In this document: piece after piece, positions 1 through 7,374 of the stretch
Layout of the letters: every line of letters starts with the position of its first letter
Numbering within the stretch: the first letter of the stretch is position 1
DNA from: Diaphorobacter limosus
GTDB lineage: Bacteria; Pseudomonadota; Gammaproteobacteria; Burkholderiales; Burkholderiaceae_C
Assembly (NCBI RefSeq): GCF_033100095.1
Contig: NZ_CP136921.1
Span: forward strand, 776,501 to 840,500
DNA: 64,000 nt
Direction of reading: 5' to 3'
Notes under the pieces: generated by a model
Databases searched by the model: none
The model's input: the letters and a program-made list of their open reading frames with translations, nothing else
Told to the model about the DNA's origin: nothing
Position numbers and translations under genes: made by a program

Positions 1-180
1 AATGAGCAGCATATGAAGTGCGAGCAATCGCACAGTCAATTCCACGGTTTTCACTTCGTATGCTTCTCATTTCGTTGAGTTCGACTCCCGAAATTGAACT
101 CGATCAATGCACCCTACTTTCGTCTCACTACTGCACCAAACCTTGATTTCCCTTGGCTCCTAGTTTGATTGCCTTTTGAT

Positions 181-527
181 TGGCTCATCATTTGCCGAGT
201 AAAATGCTATAGGACACATCAAAAGTGCTTTAAACCTCAGAAAAGTTACATTATGTAACTTTTGGCTTATTACACGGTTTATTACACGTTTATCGTTTTT
301 GCCTATAAATTATTGATTTATATGGATTTTTGACGAGCCTGGCTTTCTGTTAATCAGAGGTTCTCTGGTTAAAACTTAGCTCATTATTTAGACCAATTTT
401 TCTCAGTCATTGCACGTTTTATTACACGGTCGATGACCAAAAGCAAGCTGCATAAATCGATCTGTACAAAGTGCTACTCACTCCAACTCATACTATAGAA
501 ATTGTCTACCGTTATGGGGTAACGCCA
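181..527. repeat. left copy of a long direct repeat (core 312-527)
   Basis: The last 216 bases (312-527) match 8821-9036 almost base for base, in the same orientation; from about 343 onward I count a single mismatch. Weaker similarity reaches back to about 181. Both copies end in the same terminal sequence, a short hairpin (CGTTA tgggg TAACG) followed by CCA, and then diverge. The repeat contains iterated TTATTACACG-type motifs (near 267, 279 and 417). It abuts a cut class II aldolase gene, so position 527 is probably the end of a mobile element. The element family was not recognised. Bases 1-180 hold no gene I can support. Confidence 0.85.
241..263. other. 23-bp perfect palindrome inside the repeat
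   Basis: Two 11-base arms (AAAAGTTACAT and its complement) flank one central base. The second repeat copy keeps the outer part of this dyad (AAAAGTTG at 8749-8756 and CAACTTTT at 8764-8771) with a different, longer centre. Retention in both copies suggests a functional protein-binding or hairpin site of the mobile element. Its role is unknown. Confidence 0.5.
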
Positions 528-658
528 CTGATGTGGGTGAACACCAGATCGCTCCAGCCATACAGCGCCACCAGCCGGTAACACGCGGCCAAGCCCAGCC
601 GCAGCTGCCATTCATCGGGGTGAACGCTATCTTTTAAGGAAGGAATCTCAAACGCCAT
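528..658 (-). pseudogene. class II aldolase/adducin family protein, N-terminal fragment
   Basis: From ATG at 658 the frame reads MAFEIPSLKDSVHPDEW, then LAACYRLVALYGW and DLVFTHIS. This is the typical start of class II aldolase/adducin-like proteins, just before the metal-binding part. The frame then enters the repeat ending at 527 and stops within a few codons, so about 80 percent of the gene is gone. The break coincides with the repeat end, which indicates that the mobile element caused it. Non-functional. Confidence 0.7.
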
Positions 659-766
659 GGCTGTGCTCCGCAGGTCAGCAAAAGGGATTCAGCTTAGCGG
701 CAAGCGGGGCGGGGGGATGACTTGTTGGTGACTGGGCGTAAAGGGCTGCCAACGATGAGGCCGCAC

Positions 767-1129
767 TCACCCCGGCCGCGTCAATTCCTCCAGCCGCATC
801 AGCCAAGCCCGGGCGTGCACCCCGCCATCGGCCACATCCCCACACATCTCCACCGACGCTTGCAGTTGCCCACACATCGCGGGCCGTTCGGGTTGCCCAA
901 AAACTTTGCAGCGCATTTGTTCGTCAAGTTGCACGCAGGGCACGCCCGCTGGTTTGCCTTGGGGCATGGTGGGGATGAGCGAGGAGATGGATGACTCGCG
1001 CAGCTGGAATAAGGCGCGCACAACTTGATGCCCAGGGCCTTGCAGCCAGGGCTGGAAGACGCGTTCGCAGGAGACGTAGAAGTTGTTGCCGTCAATGAGG
1101 GCGAGCTTGGCCGCAGGAGTGAAGGCCAT
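767..1129 (-). pseudogene. chimeric remnant: UmuC N-terminus joined to a YkgJ-type C-terminus
   Basis: The first ~25 residues from ATG at 1129 contain [18 protein letters not shown], the opening motif of UmuC (DNA polymerase V catalytic subunit, Y family). After about 18 unplaced residues the same frame continues with [20 protein letters not shown] and [12 protein letters not shown], the C-terminal half of YkgJ-type cysteine-cluster proteins (putative Zn/Fe binding). No known protein has this order, and both halves lack their catalytic or cluster regions. It is most simply a deletion scar that happened to stay in frame. Function is not expected. Confidence 0.6.
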
Positions 1130-1162
1130 CTGTGTGCCAACAGGAGCAACACGGCCACCTGC

Positions 1163-1192
1163 GCCAACGACCACCAGGAGGTGGCCGTTGGC
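1163..1192 (-). terminator. hairpin downstream of the AhpD-like gene
   Basis: An inverted repeat (GCCAACG a CCACC, four-base loop, GGTGG c CGTTGGC) lies 28 bases after the stop codon of the leftward AhpD-like gene. There is no T tract on either strand, so it could be a weak terminator, an mRNA-stabilising hairpin or chance. Confidence 0.3.
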
Positions 1193-1220
1193 GTTCCCCG
1201 CTTGTCAGCGAGGCTGGGCT

Positions 1221-1760
1221 TTACAGGGCGACTGGCACGGCTGGGAAGTCGACGTCGGTGTCGGCAATGTGGTTGGTGTAGTTGGTCAACACGTTGAGGG
1301 CCACGTTGGCGGTGACTTCGATGACCAGGCCATGGTCCACACCCGCTGCTGCGGCATCGGCCAGATCGCTGTCGGCCAACACGCCACGCTGACGGACGAT
1401 TTTGATGGCCAGCTCAACCAAGGCCTTGTCTTGTTCGCCTTCGGCGGTGCCGCTTCGGGCTGCGCGGATGGCTGCTTCCGACAAACCAGCACCTTTACCG
1501 ATCAGGGTGTGTGCAGACAAGCAGTACTGGCAAGCGTTGGTTTGGCCCACGGCCAATGCGATCAACTCGCGCTGGGCGGCGCTCAAGCGGCCTTTGCTCA
1601 GTGCGTCGGAGAAAGCCAGGTAGCCGTTCAGGGCGGCTGGAGCCTGGGCGAAGGTGGCAAACAGGTTGGGTACCATGCCGAGCTTGGCCTTGACGCCGTT
1701 GAGGGTGGCTTGGGTGGTGGCGTCGGCTTGGGCAAGTGATACAGGTGCGATACGTGTCAT
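1221..1760 (-). CDS. AhpD-like alkylhydroperoxidase / carboxymuconolactone decarboxylase family
   Basis: This 179-aa cytoplasmic protein has the AhpD-like all-helical fold signature, with the redox motif CQYC followed by LSAH near the middle (ACQYCLSAHT). In AhpD the two cysteines and the histidine form the peroxide-reducing centre. The start at 1760 (MTRIAPVSLA) gives the usual family length; an in-frame extension upstream crosses the AraC gene and is not real. It is transcribed away from the AraC-type regulator at 1868, a common arrangement in which the regulator controls the peroxidase-like gene. The physiological substrate cannot be read from the sequence. Confidence 0.85.
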   Translation of the reverse strand: MTRIAPVSLAQADATTQATLNGVKAKLGMVPNLFATFAQAPAALNGYLAFSDALSKGRLSAAQRELIALAVGQTNACQYCLSAHTLIGKGAGLSEAAIRAARSGTAEGEQDKALVELAIKIVRQRGVLADSDLADAAAAGVDHGLVIEVTANVALNVLTNYTNHIADTDVDFPAVPVAL

Positions 1761-1867
1761 GGTGAAACTCTCGTTTTGAATGGCTGTGCGACATGCACCA
1801 GTGAATTGTGCGATACGTATAATCACTGAAAGTACAAGAAAGCATACCCAAAGTATCAAGCGCCGCC
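1761..1867. promoter_or_regulatory. divergent promoter region of the AhpD-like gene and the AraC regulator
   Basis: This 107-bp AT-richer gap separates two divergently transcribed genes. The sequence TGCGATACGTATAATCAC (about 1809-1826) holds a TATAAT box, and the ten bases TGCGATACGT also occur at 1746-1755 in the first codons of the AhpD-like gene. The two copies may be half-sites for the AraC protein. This is inferred from layout only. Confidence 0.4.
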
Positions 1868-2698
1868 ATGGACCGACTTTCACCTTTGTTTGCCCGCTCG
1901 GTGCCCAGCGCACGCGTGTTCTATTCGGGCAACCTGTGCCAGATCTCCGCCTTTGAGGCCGAAGCTCATGTGGGCCATGTGCATTTGATGCGCAGGGGCA
2001 CCATGAGCGTGATCGACCGGCATGGGCGCGCCAGCAGGGTTGAAGAGCCCAGTTTGTTGTTTTTCCCGCAGAGTTCTGCCCACCGGCTGGTGCCCGATAG
2101 CGCCGACGGTGTTGACCTGGTGTGTGCGTCTGTCGATCTGGGCGACGAGGCCCGAGGCGCGCTGATCTCTGCCATGCCCGAGGTGCTGGTGATTCCGCTG
2201 AACCAGTCGTCCAGTCTTTCACCCGCGTTGGACCTGTTGTTCCAGGAAGCCTTTGACGAAAAGTGTGGTCGGCAAGCTGCGCTGGACCTGTTGATGGAAT
2301 ACCTGCTCATCTTGTTGCTGCGCCACCTGCTTGACATTTCATCGGTCACCACCGGCATCCTGGCGGCGCTGGGCGACCCACGTTTGTCCAAAGCGGTCAC
2401 GTCCATGCACGACCGGCCCGGCCATGCATGGACGCTGGAATCGTTGGCCGAAACCGCAGGCATGTCGCGCGCACGCTTTGCCAATCACTTTCGAGAGGTG
2501 TCGGGCCTGACCGCGCTCGACTACCTCACGGCCTGGCGCATCACAGTAGTCAAGGGTTTGCTCAAACGAGGCAAGCCGCTCAAGTCCATTGCGCCCATGG
2601 TGGGTTACGCCAGCGCTGTAGCGCTTACCCGCGCTTTCACCCACCGCGTCGGCATGCCGCCACTTGCCTGGCTGCAAACGCACACCGATCAGGACTGA
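1868..2698 (+). CDS. AraC family transcriptional regulator
   Basis: This 276-aa protein has an N-terminal cupin-like sensor (about residues 1-160, AraC_binding/cupin_6 type) and a C-terminal pair of helix-turn-helix motifs (about 175-272). Visible HTH segments are TLESLAETAGMSRARFANHF and LKSIAPMVGYASAVALTRAF, followed by the family's terminal G(M/Y)PPL motif. It is divergent from the AhpD-like gene, its probable target. The gene is full length, but the DNA right after its stop is a deletion junction into a peptidase fragment. The ligand is unknown. Confidence 0.88.
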   Translation: MDRLSPLFARSVPSARVFYSGNLCQISAFEAEAHVGHVHLMRRGTMSVIDRHGRASRVEEPSLLFFPQSSAHRLVPDSADGVDLVCASVDLGDEARGALISAMPEVLVIPLNQSSSLSPALDLLFQEAFDEKCGRQAALDLLMEYLLILLLRHLLDISSVTTGILAALGDPRLSKAVTSMHDRPGHAWTLESLAETAGMSRARFANHFREVSGLTALDYLTAWRITVVKGLLKRGKPLKSIAPMVGYASAVALTRAFTHRVGMPPLAWLQTHTDQD

Positions 2699-2703
2699 GG
2701 CTG

Positions 2704-3614
2704 CCCCATGCCAGTTGCCATGCGGGTTTGATGCATGCCTGCGGCCACGACGGACACACCGCAATGCTGCTGGCTGCGGCCGAACATATTGCAAAGTCCA
2801 CCACGTTTGATGGCACGCTGAATTTGATCTTTCAGCCCGCTGAAGAAAGCTTGGGGGGGCGCGCAAGATGATTGAAGACGGCCTGTTTGACCGCTTCCCC
2901 TGCGACGCAATCTTTGCCATGCACAACCTGCCGGGCTTTCGGCCAGGTCAGTTGTTATTGCGCGAAGGCGCAACCATGGCGTCCAGCGAAAACATTCTGG
3001 TGCACATTGAAGGTAAAGGCGGCCATGGTGCCATGCCGCACCAGAGTGCTGACCCGGTCGTTGCGGGTTCGGCAATTGTCATGGCGCTACAAACCATCGT
3101 TTCACGCAACGTACCCCCACTGCACATGGCCGTGATCACGGTCGGCTCTTTTCAGTCGGGTGTGGTCAACAACGTCATCCCCCAAAACGCCACGTTAAAG
3201 CTTAGCGTACGGGCGCTGGATCGGGATGTGCGAGAGTTGTTGCGCAATCGCATTGTGGAGCTCGTTGAGTTACAGGCGAAAAGTTTTGGCGTGACCGCAA
3301 AAGTCGAGTTTTTGCCCGGTTACCCGGTGCTGGTCAATACCCCTATTGAGACGGGAATAGCCCGCGAAGTGGCGGTGGCGTTGGTAGGCGCAGATAACGT
3401 GGTGCTCCAAACTGAACCGCTCACCGCCAGTGAAGACTTCGCCTACATGCTCGACAAAGTGCCAGGCAGCTATCTATTCATCGGGAATGGCGATGCAACT
3501 AACGGAGGTCACGGGGCCTGCATGGTGCACAACCCCAATTACGATTTTGAAGACCGCAACATACCTGTGGGTGCTGCGTTCTGGGTCGCGTTGACTGAGC
3601 GCTTTCTGGCGTAG
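2704..3614 (+). pseudogene. M20 family amidohydrolase (hippurate-hydrolase type), truncated and frameshifted
   Basis: The C-terminal three quarters of an M20 metallopeptidase/amidohydrolase are present. Motifs are HACGHDGHTAMLL (metal ligands), IFQPAEES (catalytic and bridging glutamates), AMHNLPG, the dimerisation-domain segment GKGGHGAMPHQSADP, and a terminal HNPNYDF. The first ~90 residues are missing; the homology begins six bases after the AraC stop. The frame breaks in a run of seven Gs at 2853-2859. Restoring an eighth G gives the expected ESLGGARKMIEDG, so one base is lost there. Proteins of this family hydrolyse N-acyl amino acids. This copy cannot make the full enzyme. Confidence 0.85.
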
Positions 3615-3630
3615 TTTTTTTATGAAATTC

Positions 3631-3822
3631 AGATCGGGAGAGATCGCGTTAAATCGCGACGCCGAAGGAGCAACCACCCCGGAAACTCTCAGGCAAAAGG
3701 ACCGGTTTGAATCGTTGATATCTCTGAAGAGTTGCTGGTCTTAGTCACCCGGCACACCGCAGGAGCAAGTGGTTGCATTGAACACGATGGACCACGAATC
3801 TCTCAGGTTCTAAACAGAGGGG
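3631..3822 (+). promoter_or_regulatory. tandem glycine riboswitch
   Basis: Two aptamers in series match the glycine riboswitch pattern. Aptamer 1 (about 3631-3711) holds GGGAGAGATC, CGCCGAAGGAGCAACC, GGAAACTCTCAGGCAAAAGG and ACCGG. Aptamer 2 (about 3721-3820) holds CTCTGAAGAG, CACCGCAGGAGCAAG, AATCTCTCAGG and ACAGAGG. Glycine riboswitches usually switch on glycine cleavage, efflux or catabolic genes when glycine is abundant. Here the leader lies about 67 bases upstream of a dadA-type amino-acid dehydrogenase, with a glycine-transporter family gene further on, so glycine control of this locus is likely. Confidence 0.92.
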
Positions 3823-3888
3823 GTGCACCAGCCATGCACAGGGCTTGTTGGTGCTCAACACTTTGACGTTTTTGAAAGCTCATTCACT

Positions 3889-5070
3889 ATGAAAACAATC
3901 GCAGTTATTGGCGGCGGCATCACGGGCGTCACAACAGCTTATGCCTTGGCAAAACGCGGCTTTTCCGTTACCTTGTTTGAACGCCATCGCTATGCTGCGA
4001 TGGAAACATCATTCGCAAACGGAGGGCAACTCTCTGCATCTAATGCAGAAGTTTGGACGCATTGGTCCACCATCCTCAAAGGGCTAAAGTGGATGCTCAA
4101 AAGTGATGCGCCGCTGCTGGTCAACCCAGCACCTACGTGGCACAAACTCTCCTGGTTTGCAGAGTTCATTGCTGCGATGCCCCATTACGAGCGCAACACG
4201 GTTGAGACAGCTCGCTTAGCAGTCGCAGCCCGCAAACACTTGTTTACTTGGGCGCAGGAAGAAGGCATTGATTTCGACCTGAAGAAGGAAGGCATCCTGC
4301 ACATTTACCGTGACAAAAAAGGGTTCGACCATGCAGGCAAAGTGTCAGTCATGCTGGCCAAGGGGGGCCTACCTCGCTATGCCGTGACCCCAGCTGAAAT
4401 GAAAGCCATCGAGCCGACATTGGCAGGCACCTACTACGGTGGCTACTTCACTGAGAGCGATTCCACGGGAGACATTCACAAATTCACCAATGGACTAGCA
4501 AATGCGGCATCACGACTCGGCGTGCACACGCTGTATGGTCAAGATGTGACGTCGATTCAAAGCGATGGCCAACAAGCTGTCATCACCGTGACACAACAAG
4601 ACGCCACCCCAAGCCTGCATACCTTTGATAGCGTGGTGGTGTGTGCAGGAGTGGGCAGCCGTGACTTTGCAGCTCAGCTAGGCGATCGCGTGAACATCTA
4701 CCCCGTCAAAGGCTACTCCATCACCGTCAACTTGAACGATGAAGAAAGTCAATTGGGTGCCCCCACCGTGAGCTTACTGGATGACGAAACCAAGTTGGTC
4801 ACCAGCCGCTTAGGCCTCAACCGTTTCCGCGTTGCAGGCACTGCCGAATTCAATGGCGTGAACCGTGACATTCGCGCAGACCGCATCCGCCCATTGATTG
4901 AATGGGTGGAACAATGTTTTCCCCGCGTTAACACACGCTCTGTAGTGCCTTGGGCAGGCTTGCGCCCTATGATGCCCAACATGATGCCTCGGGTGGGTCA
5001 AGGTAGAACTCCCAATGTTTTTTACAACACCGGGCATGGGCACTTGGGTTGGACGTTATGGATGCCCTGA
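3889..5070 (+). CDS. dadA: DadA-type FAD-dependent D-amino-acid dehydrogenase, C-terminally truncated
   Basis: The protein of 393 aa starts with a Rossmann FAD motif, VIGGGITGVTTAYALAKRG, followed by ETSFANGGQLSASNAEVW. It ends at NTGHGHLGWTL, the conserved FAD-contacting motif near the C-terminus of DadA and glycine-oxidase-like flavoproteins. Homologues continue some 15-35 residues past this motif; here only WMP follows before the stop. Such enzymes oxidise D-amino acids (or glycine) to 2-oxo acids and pass electrons to quinones. Start 3889 (MKTIAVIGGG) is chosen over an in-frame GTG at 3823 because the FAD motif must lie at the N-terminus. The glycine riboswitch upstream points to glycine or a related substrate. 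Confidence 0.85.
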   Translation: MKTIAVIGGGITGVTTAYALAKRGFSVTLFERHRYAAMETSFANGGQLSASNAEVWTHWSTILKGLKWMLKSDAPLLVNPAPTWHKLSWFAEFIAAMPHYERNTVETARLAVAARKHLFTWAQEEGIDFDLKKEGILHIYRDKKGFDHAGKVSVMLAKGGLPRYAVTPAEMKAIEPTLAGTYYGGYFTESDSTGDIHKFTNGLANAASRLGVHTLYGQDVTSIQSDGQQAVITVTQQDATPSLHTFDSVVVCAGVGSRDFAAQLGDRVNIYPVKGYSITVNLNDEESQLGAPTVSLLDDETKLVTSRLGLNRFRVAGTAEFNGVNRDIRADRIRPLIEWVEQCFPRVNTRSVVPWAGLRPMMPNMMPRVGQGRTPNVFYNTGHGHLGWTLWMP

Positions 5071-5080
5071 ACAACCCATC

Positions 5081-5109
5081 CCCAGGCGTGCTACGCCTGG
5101 GCTATTTTT
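5081..5109 (+). terminator. rho-independent terminator after dadA
   Basis: A nine-base stem (CCCAGGCGT, three-base loop, ACGCCTGGG) is followed by CTATTTTT. It closes the riboswitch-dadA transcript just before the IS5-type element begins. Confidence 0.8.
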
Positions 5110-6254
5110 CAGATGGTGCAAACTTGAGTTGATTTCGGCAGTTTCCCCTGCCTTTTTGCCCTTGAAACAGGGCTTTTTGCCGCTTTTGGCGGCCCGCGCC
5201 CTGTTTTCGGGCGCACTCATCCCCGTGCTCCTTGCTGCTGCATCAACTGATGGCGCGCCATCCACAGGTTCGAGAGCGCAAACAACGTCACGATCTGCAG
5301 GGTGTTTTTCTTCAGACCTCGGTAGCGCACCTTGGTGTAGCCAAACTGGCGCTTGATGACGCGAAACGGGTGCTCCACCTTGGCGCGGATTTGCGCCTTC
5401 ACGCGCTCGAGCTGATCGACCAGGGCATCTACGGCACTGCGTTCTTTGTCCAATGCCTTGCGTTTGGCCGGCCCCATGGCAACGTGCCACGGCACGTCTT
5501 TGGGCGCATCGGCGCGTTTGTCCGCTCCCTGGTAGCCAGCGTCACCAAAGACCTGCACCTCCTGTCCGTGCAGCAGGCTGTTGCCTTCGACCACGTCGCC
5601 GACGTTGCCCGAGGTGCAGCGCACGGTATGCACCAGGCCGCTGTCGGCGTCCACGCCGATATGGGCCTTCATGCCGAAGTACCACTGGTTGCCCTTCTTG
5701 CTCGAATGCATCTCGGGGTCTCGCGCCTTGTCTTTGTTCTTGGTTGAGCTCGGCGCGGCAATCAAGGTGGCGTCCACGATGGTGCCTTCCTTGAGCTGCA
5801 GGCCTTTGGCGCACAGCAGGTCGTTGACGGTGGCCAGCATCTGCTCGGCCAGCTTGTGGCGCTCCAGGCGGTGGCGAAAGCGCAAGATGGTGCTCTCGTC
5901 AGGCAGCCGCCCGTGGGCATCGAGCTGGGCAAAGTCTCGGTACAGGGGCGTGTCAAACAAGGCTTCCTCCATCCCCAGGTCCGACAGCTTGAACCACTGC
6001 TGCAAGAAGTGCAGGCGCAGCATGGTCTGCAGCTCAAAGGGCGGGCGCCCGTTCCTGCCCTGGGGGTAGTACGGGGCGATCAGCTGCACCAAGTCTTGCC
6101 AGGGCACGACTTGCTCCATCTGTTCGAGAAAGACTTGCTTGCGGGTCTGGCGCGTGCTCAGGTTCAGGGCGAGGCCAATTTGCTTCATAGATGCTGAGGA
6201 TGCCAGCGGTGGCTGACAGCTACCAGACAAATGGGGAGGTTTTGCAGGATTTCC
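5110..6254 (-). mobile_element. IS5 family insertion sequence, copy A
   Basis: The element is about 1.15 kb with one transposase gene. The outer ends are AGATGGTGCAAACTTG at the left and the complement of AAATCCTGCAAAACCTCC at the right. They share the inverted core TGCAAA and resemble the ends of copy B (7375-8510), which supports these approximate boundaries. No clear target duplication was found. It separates dadA from an unidentified 3' gene remnant at 6255-6362. Confidence 0.7.
5217..6188 (-). CDS. IS5 family transposase (copy A)
   Basis: This DDE transposase of 323 aa has an N-terminal DUF772-type domain (VPWQDLVQLIAPYYPQG, NGRPPFELQTMLRLHFLQQW, LPDESTILRFRHRLE). It is followed by the catalytic domain with TIVDATLIAAPSSTKNK (first D), VFGDAGYQGADKR (second D) and VEHPFRVIKRQFGYTKVRYR (E region). 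The start at 6188 (MKQIGLALNL) matches the start of copy B; the longer frame to 6230 is unlikely. It appears intact. It is about 75 percent similar to the copy B protein by eye, so the two are related but distinct elements, not a recent duplication. Confidence 0.92.
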   Translation of the reverse strand: MKQIGLALNLSTRQTRKQVFLEQMEQVVPWQDLVQLIAPYYPQGRNGRPPFELQTMLRLHFLQQWFKLSDLGMEEALFDTPLYRDFAQLDAHGRLPDESTILRFRHRLERHKLAEQMLATVNDLLCAKGLQLKEGTIVDATLIAAPSSTKNKDKARDPEMHSSKKGNQWYFGMKAHIGVDADSGLVHTVRCTSGNVGDVVEGNSLLHGQEVQVFGDAGYQGADKRADAPKDVPWHVAMGPAKRKALDKERSAVDALVDQLERVKAQIRAKVEHPFRVIKRQFGYTKVRYRGLKKNTLQIVTLFALSNLWMARHQLMQQQGARG

Positions 6255-6362
6255 TTATCAGCCGTGACAGCTGAGCTGGTGTCAGACACCATCGTCAAAG
6301 CTGCAGCAAAGAAATCAGGATATTCAATGAACTTGCATGCAGTTGCTGCTGGCAACATTTAG
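6255..6362 (+). pseudogene. 3' remnant of an unidentified gene
   Basis: Directly after the IS an open frame reads to TAG at 6360-6362, ending in KSGYSMNLHAVAAGNI. It is followed by a good terminator. The position suggests that it is the tail of a gene once downstream of dadA and cut by the IS or by an associated deletion. I do not recognise the family. Confidence 0.35.
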
Positions 6363-6375
6363 AGTTCAAAATAAT

Positions 6376-6413
6376 AAGCAGTAGGGGTCTTGCGGCTCTC
6401 TACTGCTTTTTTT
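6376..6413 (+). terminator. rho-independent terminator
   Basis: The stem AAGCAGTAG (6376-6384) pairs with CTACTGCTT (6400-6408) and is followed by a run of Ts. It could serve the gene remnant on the left and, being symmetrical, the leftward transporter gene on the right. Confidence 0.8.
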
Positions 6414-6479
6414 CTTAACTTAGTTGGTGATTTTCTAAAAAATTAAACAACCTCATCATTGGTTATAGTTTTTTAACAT

Positions 6480-7118
6480 TCAAGCCCGCCAAGCCGGCAG
6501 TTGCCAGTTGCGCCACAGTGCCAGTGCGCGAAGGCACACAGTAACAAATAAGCACCCCAGTAAGGCCATCCAGTCTGGAGCATCTAATGTCCAAAGGACC
6601 ACGTAAGTCCAGCCACCAGCAAAAGAACACACCGCGTAGGGGCGGTGGTCTTTGAAAGCCGTGGGAATTTCATTGCAAACCATGTCACGCAGCACACCAC
6701 CAAAAACACCCGTGATCAGGCCCATTAAGACGGCGACTACTGGCGGCATGAGTGACTGCAAGGCGAGGTGAACTCCCGTCGCAGTAAATAGTCCCAAGCC
6801 CAGCGCGTCGGGCCAGAGTATTGTTCTTTCAGTTACTTCAAAATGCCGCTGTCGCATGAAGACCATAGCAAATACGCACAAGGCCAATACGCCCCAAAGC
6901 ATTTCGGTATGTTGCACCCAAAAAAACGGGCGTTGATCAAGCAGCAAGTCGCGCAAGGTGCCACCTCCAAAAGCTGCCAGAAAAGCCACAACACAAATGC
7001 CCACCGCATCGAGCTTTTTACCCGCAGCTTTCATCAGTCCAGACAACGCAAATGCAGCGGTCGCTAACAACTCGACTATCAAATGTAGGGTGTCCCCCCA
7101 TGATTGAAGTAAATACAT
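6480..7118 (-). CDS. UPF0126/TRIC family membrane protein, predicted glycine transporter
   Basis: This inner-membrane protein of 212 aa has about seven hydrophobic segments and an internal duplication typical of UPF0126 (the Pfam family renamed glycine transporter; TRIC channel fold). Both repeats carry the GGxxRD signature: FGGGTLRDLLLDQRPFFWV near residue 50 and FGGVLRDMVCNEIPTAF near residue 140. Bacterial members are linked to glycine transport and often lie under glycine riboswitches. The gene is convergent with the riboswitch-dadA unit and shares its terminator zone, which supports a glycine-related role. It appears full length. Confidence 0.82.
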   Translation of the reverse strand: MYLLQSWGDTLHLIVELLATAAFALSGLMKAAGKKLDAVGICVVAFLAAFGGGTLRDLLLDQRPFFWVQHTEMLWGVLALCVFAMVFMRQRHFEVTERTILWPDALGLGLFTATGVHLALQSLMPPVVAVLMGLITGVFGGVLRDMVCNEIPTAFKDHRPYAVCSFAGGWTYVVLWTLDAPDWMALLGCLFVTVCLRALALWRNWQLPAWRA

Positions 7119-7162
7119 TGAAAATTTATGTCACCAATTTAAAGTTTTCATAGCTAAAGCAA

Positions 7163-7252
7163 ATTCAATCGCACTGTAAATTCCACGTTTTTAATTTTAT
7201 AGGCTACTGGTCTACAACAGTTCGACTTTAAAAATTGAGCTCGAATAATTAG
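7163..7252. repeat. diverged third copy of the left-flank sequence (compare 21-109)
   Basis: CAATCGCACTGTAAATTCCACG and a following TTCGACT...AATTGAGCTCGA resemble CAATCGCACAGTCAATTCC and TTCGACT...AATTGAACTCGA at 21-109, about two thirds identical by eye. The stretch 7119-7374 otherwise holds no gene. With 8650-9036 it looks like one copy of the repeat element split by the second IS. Confidence 0.4.
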
Positions 7253-7374
7253 GGCTGTCACAGTTCGATGTCAGTGCATGGTCTCAAAAAAATTTTTTTG
7301 ATTCGCGCACTAAGCAAAGCGTCTAAGGATGTCCTGAACAACTCGGATTAGTAAGTGCTACCGGTCCGTTTTTT

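Noticed and set aside
1083..1739. 218-aa rightward frame over the AhpD-like gene
   Set aside because: Antisense shadow of a gene with a clear CxxC active site.
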